From NCBI GenBank assembly GCA_947624465.1, contig CANQKJ010000055.1, positions 1-10,338 on the forward strand: a stretch of DNA of 10,338 nucleotides, written 5' to 3'. Positions 1 to 5,860 of the stretch are shown here, one piece after another (the first letter of the stretch is position 1; every line of letters starts with the position of its first letter). The notes under the pieces are model-generated. The model made no database searches and was not told the origin of the DNA. It worked only from the letters and a program-made list of their open reading frames with translations. The translations under genes and the position numbers were made by a program. This DNA is from an uncultured Oscillospiraceae bacterium. Lineage in GTDB: Bacteria > Bacillota > Clostridia > Oscillospirales > Oscillospiraceae.

Positions 1-570
1 ACCGTGGGCGGCAACATCTCCGGCACCTCCGACCTGGCCCCCCTGGATCAGCAGGCGGCCATGGTGAAGGAAGTGTTCCCCGACGCCAAGAACGTGGGCC
101 TGCTGTACTGCTCCGCCGAGCCCAACTCCGTCTACCAGATCACCATCGTGAAGGAGGCCTTGGAGGGCATGGGCTGCACCTGCACCGCCTATCCCTTCAC
201 CGATGTGAACGACCTGTCCTCCGTGACCCAGACCGCCTGCGACGGTTCCGACGTCATCTATATCCCCACTGACAATACCGCCGCCAAGTACACCGACACC
301 ATCGCCAACGTGGTCATTCCCGCCAAGGTGCCCGTGGTGGCCGGCGAGTCCGGCATCTGCTCCGGCTGCGGCGTGGTCACCCTGTCCATCAGCTATTATG
401 ACATCGGCTACACCACCGGCGAGATGGCCGCCCAGATCCTGAAGGGTGAGGCCGACATCTCCACCATGCCCGTGCAGTACGCCCCCGAGGTCACCAAGAT
501 GTACAACGCTGCCAACTGTGAGGCGCTGGGCGTCACCCCGCCCGAGGGCTACACCCCCATCGAGGGCTGA
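1..570 (+). CDS. ABC transporter substrate-binding protein, TrpX-like (3' part, start outside window)
   Basis: The last 189 codons of a periplasmic-type binding protein that is open at the left edge and ends in TGA at 568-570. The visible part covers much of the two-lobed fold of the ABC_sub_bind family (PF04392, COG2984). It shows a segment LDQQAAMVKEVFPDAKNVGLLY, a run VIYIPTDNTAA in the ligand cleft, and the characteristic C-terminal stretch SYYDIGYTTGEMAAQILKG. Family members are lipoproteins held on the outer face of the membrane; the lipobox would lie upstream and cannot be seen. The permease and ATPase genes follow, so this is the ligand-capture subunit of that importer. In streptococci the related TrpXYZ system takes up tryptophan, but substrates differ across the family and none can be read from this sequence. 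The in-frame ATG codons within the window are internal. Confidence 0.93.
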   Translation, partial: TVGGNISGTSDLAPLDQQAAMVKEVFPDAKNVGLLYCSAEPNSVYQITIVKEALEGMGCTCTAYPFTDVNDLSSVTQTACDGSDVIYIPTDNTAAKYTDTIANVVIPAKVPVVAGESGICSGCGVVTLSISYYDIGYTTGEMAAQILKGEADISTMPVQYAPEVTKMYNAANCEALGVTPPEGYTPIEG

Positions 571-594
571 GTAATTTCAGGAAAACAGAAAAAA

Positions 595-629
595 CGGCGG
601 GAAAGGACTTCCCTTTCCCGCCGCTTTTT
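595..629 (+). terminator. Rho-independent terminator between binding protein and permease genes
   Basis: A perfect 12-bp GC-rich stem (595-606 pairing with 612-623) closes a 5-base loop (607-611). It is followed by C and five T (624-629), with an A-run before the stem. It lies 24 bases after the stop of the binding-protein gene. Because permease and ATPase genes of the same system follow on the same strand, it probably works as a partial terminator that lowers their transcription relative to the binding protein, a common stoichiometry device in ABC operons (inference). Confidence 0.9.
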
Positions 630-637
630 GCTATGAT
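629..637 (+). promoter_or_regulatory. Possible extended -10 promoter for the permease/ATPase genes
   Basis: TGCTATGAT at 629-637 fits an extended -10 element (TGn plus a hexamer differing from TATAAT at one position) and starts within the T-tract of the terminator. There is no good -35 hexamer; at 17-base spacing the sequence is TTCCCT. A transcript starting near 644 would give a leader of about 30 bases before the GTG at 675. It could supply basal transcription of the two downstream genes independently of the binding protein. No transcript evidence is available. Confidence 0.4.
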
Positions 638-674
638 ATCTTTCGATCACAGCTTTTGAATGGAGTGACCTGTC

Positions 675-1625
675 GTGGATTTCCTGCTGTCCTTTCTGAA
701 TTCCCTGCCCGGCTCCTTCGGACAGGGCTTCGCCTGGGGCCTGATGGCCATCGGCGTGTACATCACCTATAAGATCCTGGACATCGCCGATCTGACGGTG
801 GACGGCTCCCTGGCCACCGGCGGCGCGGTGTGCGCCGTACTCATCACCATGGGCTGGAACCCCTGGCTGGCGGTGCTCATGGCCATCCTGGCCGGTATGG
901 CAGCGGGCCTGGTGACGGGGCTCCTCCACACCGCCTGCGGTATCCCCGCCATCCTGGCGGGCATCCTGACCCAGCTGGCCCTGTATACCGTGAATCTGCG
1001 GGTCATGGCCATCGGGGACGAGGCGTCCGCCACCAAGGCCACCCTGGCCCTGAACCCTGACCGGAATTCCCTGCTGGTGTCTTCCCGCTATGTCCGGGAG
1101 ATATCCCTGCGAAATCCCCTGATCCTGTTGGCCATCTTTGTGGCGGCGGTCATCGTCCTGCTGTACTGGTTCTTCGGCACCGAACTGGGGTCCTCCCTCC
1201 GGGCCACCGGCGCCAACGGCAGTATGGCCCGGGCCCAGGGCATCAACACCGACATGACCAAGGTGCTGGGCCTGGTGGTGTCCAACGGGCTGGTGGCCTT
1301 CTCCGGGGCCCTGCTGGCCCAGTATCAGGGCAGTTCTACCGTGGACATGGGGCGCGGCGCCATCGTCATCGGCCTGGCCGCCGTCATCATCGGCGAGGTG
1401 CTGCTGGACAAGGTGTTCCGCAATTTTGCCCTGAAGCTGCTCTCCGCCGTTATTGGCGCCATCATCTACTACATCGTCATCTCCCTGGTGCTGCGGCTGG
1501 GGCTGGACCCCAACGACCTGAAGCTGCTCACCGCCCTGGTGGTGGCCCTGTTCCTGGCCATCTCCTACTGGAAGGGCAGATACTTTTCCAAGCCCGTGAG
1601 GAGGGGAGGGGCCGCCCATGCTTGA
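675..1625 (+). CDS. ABC transporter permease, TrpY-like
   Basis: An integral membrane protein of 316 residues that forms the transport channel of the adjacent importer. It matches the BPD_transp_2 / LivH-LivM-like fold (PF02653, COG4120), with about eight to nine hydrophobic segments, for example near residues 16-33, 47-60, 63-85, 89-111, 148-167, 197-217, 227-243, 252-273 and 283-298. The cytoplasmic coupling loop that contacts the ATPase is recognisable at about 168-190 (GTELGSSLRATGANGSMARA). The GTG start at 675 has GGAG at 662-665, nine bases upstream. The stop overlaps the ATPase start by 8 bases, so translation is probably coupled. The length is usual for the family. The transported ligand is unknown; family members linked to TrpX-type binding proteins carry amino acids or similar small molecules. 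Confidence 0.93.
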   Translation: MDFLLSFLNSLPGSFGQGFAWGLMAIGVYITYKILDIADLTVDGSLATGGAVCAVLITMGWNPWLAVLMAILAGMAAGLVTGLLHTACGIPAILAGILTQLALYTVNLRVMAIGDEASATKATLALNPDRNSLLVSSRYVREISLRNPLILLAIFVAAVIVLLYWFFGTELGSSLRATGANGSMARAQGINTDMTKVLGLVVSNGLVAFSGALLAQYQGSSTVDMGRGAIVIGLAAVIIGEVLLDKVFRNFALKLLSAVIGAIIYYIVISLVLRLGLDPNDLKLLTALVVALFLAISYWKGRYFSKPVRRGGAAHA

Positions 1626-2412
1626 CGTAAAGGACATCTACAAGACCTTCAACCCCGGCACGGTCAACGAGAAGACCGCCCTGCGTGGGGTGTCCCTCCA
1701 CCTGGACGACGGGGACTTCGTCACCGTCATCGGCGGCAACGGGGCGGGCAAATCCACCCTGCTCAACGCCATCGCCGGCACCTGGCTGGTGGACGAGGGC
1801 TCCATCTCCATCGGCGGGACGGACGTGACCCATCTGCCGGAGCACAAGCGGGCCAAATACATCGGCCGGGTGTTCCAGGACCCCATGATGGGCACCGCCG
1901 CCACCATGCAGATCGAGGAGAACCTGGCCCTGGCCGCCCGCCGGGGACAGTCCCGCACCCTCCGCCGGGGCATCACGCGGGAGGAGCGGGAGGAGTACCG
2001 GGAGCTGCTGAAGATCCTGGACCTGGGGCTGGAGGACCGGCTCACCACCAAGGTGGGCCTTCTGTCCGGCGGCCAGCGTCAGGCGCTGACCCTGCTGATG
2101 GCCACCCTGCGCCGGCCCGATCTGCTCCTGCTGGACGAGCACACCGCCGCCCTGGACCCCAAGACGGCCGCCAAGGTGCTGGACGCCACCGAGCGCATCG
2201 TGAACAAGGATAAGCTCACCACTCTGATGATCACCCACAACATGAAGGACGCCATCGTCCACGGCAACCGGCTCATCATGATGTACGAGGGGCAGATCGC
2301 GCTGGATATCTCCGGCGAGGACAAGAAAAGGCTCACCGTGGAGGACCTGCTGGCCAAATTCGGCCAGGCCACCGGCTCCGATGAGGCGGACGACAAGCTC
2401 CTGCTGAGCTGA
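1618..2412 (+). CDS. ABC transporter ATP-binding protein, TrpZ-like
   Basis: The 264-residue cytoplasmic ATPase that powers the importer (COG1101 type). All nucleotide-binding motifs are intact: Walker A GGNGAGKST at 39-47, Q-loop Gln87 in VFQDP, signature LSGGQ at 149-153, Walker B LLLLDE at 169-174, D-loop ALDP at 178-181 and switch His207 in ITHNM. The insert with a basic arginine-rich run at about 108-121 is consistent with this subfamily. The start ATG lies inside the permease gene; GGAGG at 1605-1609 is 8 bases upstream and supports it. It is the last gene of the unit and is followed after 19 bases by a terminator. Confidence 0.95.
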   Translation: MLDVKDIYKTFNPGTVNEKTALRGVSLHLDDGDFVTVIGGNGAGKSTLLNAIAGTWLVDEGSISIGGTDVTHLPEHKRAKYIGRVFQDPMMGTAATMQIEENLALAARRGQSRTLRRGITREEREEYRELLKILDLGLEDRLTTKVGLLSGGQRQALTLLMATLRRPDLLLLDEHTAALDPKTAAKVLDATERIVNKDKLTTLMITHNMKDAIVHGNRLIMMYEGQIALDISGEDKKRLTVEDLLAKFGQATGSDEADDKLLLS

Positions 2413-2431
2413 AAACAAAAAGACATGAATG

Positions 2432-2461
2432 AAGAGCCTGTCCGAGGGGACAGGCTCTTTT
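2432..2461. terminator. Bidirectional terminator between converging genes
   Basis: A perfect 12-bp stem (2432-2443 with 2448-2459) closes a GAGG loop (2444-2447). Outside it, GAATG on the left can also pair with CATTC on the right across a two-base bulge. On the plus strand it is followed by TTTT, which serves the ABC transporter operon. On the minus strand the stem begins just after the stop codon of the Mrr-type gene and a broken T-rich run follows, so it probably also ends that transcript, less efficiently. Confidence 0.85.
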
Positions 2462-3165
2462 CATTCGTCTTCCGCAGGGGACTCGTCCTCCGGCTCCGAC
2501 CGGCCGCCCGCCAGATAGAGCAGGATCAGCCGCAGGGCGCGGAGGGCGCTGGCGGCCAGCGGCAGCAGCAGCCACAGCCCCGCCCGGGGCGGCAGGCCGA
2601 AGAGAAGGGGCGGGTCGGCCAGGGCGAGGCACACCGCCGTCACCCAGCAGCCGCAGGCGGCCAGGTCCATCCCGAACAGGCCGAACTCCAGGGCGCTGCA
2701 CAGCCCGCCCGCGATCAGGGCGGCCAGACAGCCGTCCTGGAGGGGGGAGGGCCGGGGCCCGAACCAGTTCAGCCCCGCCAGCGCCACGGCGGCGGCCAGG
2801 GCGATGAGGACGCCCATCCAGCGGATGGGCAGGGAGCGGCAGGGGGGATAGGGCAGGTCGTTCCCCGGCCAGAGGAGGACCCCGGTGCTGTCCGCCAGCT
2901 CCTCCGCCGCGGGGGTGAAGGTGCTGTTGGTGAGCACCGCCGCGTAGTCGCAGCCGTAGTGGGCGGCCCCGGCAAAGGCCTCCTGCACGGCCTTATTGCC
3001 CACGGGGCGGGCGTAGTGCTTGCACTGGATGGCATACCGCGCCCCTTTGCGGCGGGCCAGGATATCCACCCCCTGGTCGCCGCTGCCACGGGTGAGGGTC
3101 ACGCGGTCGAAGCCGCACCGCCGGAGCATACGGGCGCACCGCTCCTCGTACTCCTGTCCGGTCAT
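2461..3165 (-). CDS. Mrr-type nuclease domain fused to a C-terminal membrane region
   Basis: A protein of 234 residues. Residues 1-105 match the Mrr_cat restriction-endonuclease-like domain (PF04471). The PD-(D/E)XK core is visible as GSGDQGVDILA with Asp34, then AIQCKHY with Gln47 and Lys49 (the QxK form used by Mrr). The domain also has an early Glu6/Glu7 in TGQEYEER and the typical end STFTPAAEELADSTGV. Residues 113-218 hold about four hydrophobic segments (near 113-133, 143-163, 167-187, 196-218), and the tail is acidic. It should cleave or bind DNA from the membrane face; the substrate is unknown. The start was placed at ATG 3165, one base after the stop of the upstream gene (TGAGATG), because the family domain begins there; GTG at 3174 or TTG at 3180 would add 3 or 5 residues and have no better ribosome binding site. 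No methylase is nearby, so this is not a classical restriction system. Confidence 0.85.
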   Translation of the reverse strand: MTGQEYEERCARMLRRCGFDRVTLTRGSGDQGVDILARRKGARYAIQCKHYARPVGNKAVQEAFAGAAHYGCDYAAVLTNSTFTPAAEELADSTGVLLWPGNDLPYPPCRSLPIRWMGVLIALAAAVALAGLNWFGPRPSPLQDGCLAALIAGGLCSALEFGLFGMDLAACGCWVTAVCLALADPPLLFGLPPRAGLWLLLPLAASALRALRLILLYLAGGRSEPEDESPAEDE

Positions 3166-3166
3166 C

Positions 3167-3577
3167 TCAGCCACGGACAATGGCGGCGATGCGCTCCACC
3201 GCGCTCTGGATGAGGGAAGACAGGGGCAGGTCGGGCACTCCGGCCACCACGGTGGCGCAGTGGCTCACGGGCACCAGCACCCGCACCGCGCCGCTGCTGC
3301 CCACGGCGGCGGCCATGGCGGGGGTGATCTCGCCCAGAAGGGCGTCGGCCACCACGATGCCGATGGGGCCGGTGATGACGTCCGCCCGGCGGGCGTTGAC
3401 CACCACGGCGTTCTCCCCGGTGGCGGCCCTGTCCGCCCCCGCCTTCAGCATGGCGGAGGTGGCGGCGCTGTTGGTCCCCACGGCGATGACGGCGGCCTCC
3501 GGCGCCGCCTGCTTGAGGGCAGATACCAGCTGGCGGCCCATGCCGCCGCCCTGCGCGTCGATGACCAGGATATTCAT
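3167..3577 (-). CDS. DUF3842-like small Rossmann-type protein
   Basis: A 136-residue protein that I match, from memory, to the DUF3842 family of Firmicutes. It opens with a beta strand and glycine-rich loop (MNILVIDAQGGGMGRQ, loop at 7-14) that suggests a nucleotide-binding Rossmann-like fold. The conserved segments VGTNSAATSAMLKAGAD (33-49), TGENAVVVNARRADVITGPIGI (53-74) and LLGEITPAMAAAVGSS (80-95) follow. There is no signal peptide or membrane span. The biochemical function is unknown. The ATG at 3577 has GGGAGGAAA about 6-8 bases upstream, so this start is secure, and a strong SigA promoter precedes it. The stop is one base before the chosen start of the Mrr-type gene, so the two proteins are co-translated. 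Most relatives read DGQGGG where this one has DAQGGG (from memory). Confidence 0.85.
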   Translation of the reverse strand: MNILVIDAQGGGMGRQLVSALKQAAPEAAVIAVGTNSAATSAMLKAGADRAATGENAVVVNARRADVITGPIGIVVADALLGEITPAMAAAVGSSGAVRVLVPVSHCATVVAGVPDLPLSSLIQSAVERIAAIVRG

Positions 3578-3608
3578 GGCGTTTCCTCCCAAACCGTACT
3601 TTTGTTCT

Positions 3609-3637
3609 ATTTTAGCAGAGGAAGGCCCCAGCGTCAA
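3609..3637 (-). promoter_or_regulatory. SigA promoter for the DUF3842 / Mrr-type operon
   Basis: Read on the minus strand, TTGACG (plus 3632-3637) and TAAAAT (plus 3609-3614) are separated by exactly 17 bases; each hexamer differs from consensus at one position. Transcription would begin near 3602 and give a leader of about 25 bases up to ATG 3577, with the ribosome binding site in between. It lies back to back with the sigma-E-like promoter of the M23/M50 pair; only eight bases separate the two -35 elements. Confidence 0.85.
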
Positions 3638-3645
3638 GGCCCGGC

Positions 3646-3674
3646 GCATAATTCCACGTCCCGCCACATACCTT
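3646..3674 (+). promoter_or_regulatory. Candidate sigma-E (sporulation mother-cell) promoter for the M23/M50 pair
   Basis: GCATAAT at 3646-3652 matches six of seven positions of the sigma-E -35 consensus KMATATT. CATACCTT at 3667-3674 matches seven of eight positions of the -10 consensus CATACAHT. The spacer is 14 bases, as usual for sigma E in Bacillus. Transcription would start near 3681, just ahead of the ribosome binding site at 3694-3699. No convincing SigA promoter is visible here: CATAAT at 3647-3652 resembles a -10 element but has GGCCCC where its -35 should be. Consensus sequences are quoted from memory. Confidence 0.55.
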
Positions 3675-3693
3675 TGGAGTGGATATTCGGACA

Positions 3694-3699
3694 AGGAGG
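3694..3699 (+). promoter_or_regulatory. Ribosome binding site deciding the M23 gene start
   Basis: AGGAGG lies 8 bases before GTG 3708 but only 2 bases before ATG 3702. The spacing favours the GTG, although most automatic pipelines may choose the ATG two codons earlier. Confidence 0.7.
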
Positions 3700-3707
3700 G
3701 GATGGGC

Positions 3708-4724
3708 GTGGAGACTTCCCGCGATCAGGTCCGGAGGAAGGGCCGTCGGCCTGCCCCCAAACGCAAGCGCGCCCCGGCGCGGGGAGGGAACGGGGACGGC
3801 CGGGACGGGCGCCGTCTGCTCCGCCTGGCGGTGAGCCTGGGGCTGTTTCTGTTGGTCTATTTCGGGCGGGGGATCTTTCCCGGCCAGGTGGAGGCCTGGC
3901 GGAACGCCCTCACCTCCGACGTGGATTTCCAGGGGGCCTTCCAGCGGTTCGGCCAGTCGGTGTCGGAGGGGGAGCCGATGCGGGACGCCCTCCAGCGGCT
4001 CTGCGTCACCGTGTTCGGCGGCAGCCCGGAGGAGCCTGAACCCGCGCCCGAGCCGGACGGGGTGCAGGTGGTGCCCCTGAGCCAGACCTCCCACATGGGG
4101 CTGGACTGGCTGGCGGAACACGGCGCGCTGGCGCGCGGCGGGGCGGGGGAGCCAGACCCTGCTCCTACGGCCAGCGAGCCTCCGGCGGCGACGGCGCCTG
4201 TTCCCACGGAGACCCCCGCGCCCACCCCGGAACCCACCCCGTCGCCCGCGGTGGTGACGGCTGTGGCGCAGAGTACCGACGATCAGGGCCGCAAGCTGCC
4301 CTCCAACGTGAGCTTTGAGCACTATGAGCTGGGCCTGGAGAAGACGGTGAACCCGGTGGAGGGGTCCATCACCTCCTATTTCGGATACCGGGACAGCCCG
4401 GTCAACGGCGTCAACGAGTTCCACCTGGCCCTGGACATCGGCGCCAGGGAGGGGGCGGAGATTGGCGCCTTTGCCGACGGCACTGTCCGCTATATCGGCG
4501 AGAGCGACGAGTTCGGCAAGTATCTCTGCATCGACCATGCCAACAACGTCGCCACCTTTTACGCCCACTGCTCCAAGCTGCTGGTGTCCAAGGGGCAGGC
4601 GGTCTCCTGCGGGGAGACGGTGGCCCTGGTGGGCCACACGGGAAACGCCACCGGGCCTCACCTCCACCTGACCATTTTGAAGGACAATATCCGGCTGGAC
4701 CCCATCTACTATGTGGACTACTGA
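3708..4724 (+). CDS. Membrane-anchored M23 (LytM) metallopeptidase, SpoIVFA-like position
   Basis: A 338-residue protein from GTG 3708, or 340 residues from ATG 3702. A strongly basic cytoplasmic tail (1-35) precedes one membrane span (about 37-56, LLRLAVSLGLFLLVYFG), and the rest lies outside. The stretch 58-145 is of unknown fold. A Pro/Thr/Glu-rich flexible linker covers about 148-182, and an M23 domain (PF01551) covers about 214-330. The zinc and catalytic residues are all present: His239 and Asp243 in FHLALD, His287 in FYAHCS, and His318 and His320 in GPHLHL. It should therefore be able to cut peptidoglycan cross-links or a protein target. The gene overlaps the M50 protease gene by 14 bases. 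A membrane-tethered LytM protein before an M50 protease is the arrangement of spoIVFA-spoIVFB, hence the suggestion. The alternative is a general cell-wall hydrolase. Confidence 0.9.
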   Translation: METSRDQVRRKGRRPAPKRKRAPARGGNGDGRDGRRLLRLAVSLGLFLLVYFGRGIFPGQVEAWRNALTSDVDFQGAFQRFGQSVSEGEPMRDALQRLCVTVFGGSPEEPEPAPEPDGVQVVPLSQTSHMGLDWLAEHGALARGGAGEPDPAPTASEPPAATAPVPTETPAPTPEPTPSPAVVTAVAQSTDDQGRKLPSNVSFEHYELGLEKTVNPVEGSITSYFGYRDSPVNGVNEFHLALDIGAREGAEIGAFADGTVRYIGESDEFGKYLCIDHANNVATFYAHCSKLLVSKGQAVSCGETVALVGHTGNATGPHLHLTILKDNIRLDPIYYVDY

Positions 4725-5286
4725 GCGCCCCGGATTGGAGGTCACCCCCGGCTTTCTGCTGCTGATGGGGGCCCTGTTCTGGCTGGCCGAGGGGGTGGGG
4801 CTGCTGCCCTGGGGGGCGCTGGCCTGTCTGCTCCACGAGCTGGGCCATGTGACCGCCGCCCGCCTGTGCGGGGGCAGGGTGGAGCGCCTCGTCCTGAGCG
4901 CCGTGGGGGCGGAGCTCACCTTCGACTATCTTCGGCCTCTGTCTTACAGCCGGGACAGCATGGTGGCCCTGGCGGGGCCGGCGGTCAATCTGGCTGCGGG
5001 GGCCTTTGCCCTGGCGATGAGATGGTATCTGCCGGCGGCCCTGAGCCTGGGGGTGGGCGCTTTCAATCTGCTCCCGGTGCGGCCCTTGGACGGCGGGCGG
5101 GCGCTCTATGATATGGCGGCCGGCTCGCTGGACCCGGACTGGGCGGAGCGCATCACTACCGCGGCGGCGGGATGCGTGGTGGGGGTCCTGGTGGGGATGG
5201 GGGCGGTGGCCGCGGCCAAATTCGCCAACGTGACCCTGCTGCTCACCGCCCTGTGGCTGCTGGCCAGGACCTTTCGGGCAAATTAG
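4711..5286 (+). CDS. M50 intramembrane metalloprotease, SpoIVFB-like
   Basis: A 191-residue membrane protease of the site-2 protease family. The zinc motif HELGH is at residues 42-46 (His42, Glu43, His46) in the second hydrophobic segment. The third ligand is Asp127 in NLLPVRPLDGG (119-129), the signature shared with SpoIVFB. An AGPAVNL motif at 88-94 is also typical. About six membrane segments are visible (near 13-31, 34-52, 82-103, 107-122, 146-166, 168-187). Such enzymes cut substrates inside the membrane; SpoIVFB of Bacillus processes pro-sigma-K in the mother cell. The protein ends right after the last span, so the C-terminal CBS domain of Bacillus SpoIVFB (about 288 residues) is missing. 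The ATG is inside the M23 gene with no clear ribosome binding site, so coupling is likely. Assignment to M50 is firm; the sporulation role is inferred from context. Confidence 0.9.
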   Translation: MWTTERPGLEVTPGFLLLMGALFWLAEGVGLLPWGALACLLHELGHVTAARLCGGRVERLVLSAVGAELTFDYLRPLSYSRDSMVALAGPAVNLAAGAFALAMRWYLPAALSLGVGAFNLLPVRPLDGGRALYDMAAGSLDPDWAERITTAAAGCVVGVLVGMGAVAAAKFANVTLLLTALWLLARTFRAN

Positions 5287-5332
5287 GACCGCGTCCATAG
5301 GCGAAAAAACGATGGCTTTCGGAAAAAAGTGC

Positions 5333-5361
5333 TTGCAATCCCGACTTTGTTATGGTATACT
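5333..5361 (+). promoter_or_regulatory. Strong SigA promoter for rplS
   Basis: TTGCAA at 5333-5338 and TATACT at 5356-5361 are separated by 17 bases, and TGG directly before the -10 adds an extended -10 element. AT-rich runs upstream (GAAAAAAC at 5302-5309, GGAAAAAAG at 5321-5329) could act as an UP element. This fits high-level expression of a ribosomal protein. The expected start is near 5368. Confidence 0.88.
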
Positions 5362-5367
5362 ACCCCA

Positions 5368-5442
5368 GTCTGAGTAAGGGCGGTCCTCTGCGCGGCCACA
5401 GGGCACGGACGCATGAACGCCTGATATTAGGAGGAAAAGACC
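5368..5442 (+). ncRNA. rplS 5' leader, possible L19 autoregulatory structure
   Basis: About 75 untranslated bases lie between the predicted transcription start and the rplS start codon. They can fold: GC (5380-5381) and GTCC (5383-5386) pair with GGAC and GC (5407-5412) around one bulged G. GGCG (5379-5382) can alternatively pair with CGCC (5418-5421). An L19 leader family is known in Firmicutes, but I cannot confirm a match to its model. The ribosome binding site AGGAGG (5429-5434) lies just downstream of the fold. Confidence 0.35.
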
Positions 5443-5784
5443 ATGAATCTGTTGCAGCAGTTCAGCGACAAGTACACCAAGGATGAGGCGCCCGAGGTCA
5501 ACGTGGGCGACACCGTCCGGGTGCACATCCGCGTGAAGGAAGGCAGCCGCGAGCGTATCCAGGTGTTTGAGGGCACCGTCATCGCCAAGAAGCACGGCGG
5601 CGTGGAGGAGAGCTTCACCGTCCGCCGCATCAGCTACGGCGTCGGCGTGGAAAAGGTGTTCCCCCTGCACGCCCCCACCATCGAGAAGGTGGAGACCGTC
5701 CGCAAGGGCAAGGTCCGCCGGGCCAAGCTGTATTACCTGCGGGACCGCGTGGGCAAGGCCGCCAAGGTCAAGGAAGACCTGTAA
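5443..5784 (+). CDS. rplS: 50S ribosomal protein L19
   Basis: A 113-residue protein of normal length for L19, a large-subunit protein at the 30S-50S interface. The family core is clear: [30 protein letters not shown] at about 21-50, [21 protein letters not shown] at about 59-79 and a basic C-terminal stretch [27 protein letters not shown] at 5429-5434 is 8 bases before the ATG. It has its own promoter and terminator, so it is transcribed alone or with read-through into ylqF. In many Bacillota rplS follows rimM-trmD; here the upstream neighbour is an M50 protease gene, so it is detached from that cluster while keeping the downstream ylqF-rnhB order. Confidence 0.98.
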   Translation: MNLLQQFSDKYTKDEAPEVNVGDTVRVHIRVKEGSRERIQVFEGTVIAKKHGGVEESFTVRRISYGVGVEKVFPLHAPTIEKVETVRKGKVRRAKLYYLRDRVGKAAKVKEDL

Positions 5785-5849
5785 AACAGCGTTCAACACA
5801 GGAGGAGCGGATTTTCCGCTCCTTTTGTGCGTTTTGCGGCTGTTTTTTT
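5783..5849 (+). terminator. Nested terminator after rplS
   Basis: The inner hairpin has a 9-bp perfect stem (5803-5811 with 5815-5823) and a TTT loop, extended by two G-U pairs, and runs into TTTT at 5823-5826. An outer pairing of AAAACAGC (5783-5790) with GCTGTTTT (5839-5846) encloses it and ends in a seven-T tract (5843-5849). The stop codon TAA of rplS is part of the outer stem. Either structure could terminate; together they make a strong end point. Confidence 0.85.
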
Positions 5850-5860
5850 GAGAGATACAG

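Noticed and set aside
3166..3180. TTG 3180 or GTG 3174 as the start of the Mrr-type gene
   Set aside because: Both lie inside the upstream coding region with no well-spaced ribosome binding site, and the family domain begins at the ATG. They cannot be excluded.
2425..3213. Plus-strand open frame opposite the Mrr-type gene
   Set aside because: It starts inside the terminator and has a low-complexity Gln/Gly/Arg-rich translation. The minus-strand frame has a recognisable nuclease domain.
2461..3577. Restriction-modification or antiphage island
   Set aside because: There is no methylase, specificity subunit, integrase or composition shift, and the flanking genes are housekeeping. Mrr-type domains alone do not establish a defence role.
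3180..3701. N-terminal extension of the M23 gene from ATG 3180
   Set aside because: It would run antisense through the DUF3842 gene and two promoters, and the added residues show no domain. The ribosome binding site at 3694-3699 fixes the start at about 3702-3708.
4155..4254. Repeat-like Pro/Thr/Glu-rich stretch in the M23 gene
   Set aside because: This is a low-complexity linker between membrane anchor and catalytic domain, not a DNA repeat array.
5286..5296. Small hairpin GGAC-CGC-GTCC after the M50 gene
   Set aside because: Only 4 bp with no T-tract, so too weak to call a terminator. The M23/M50 transcript may read through into rplS.
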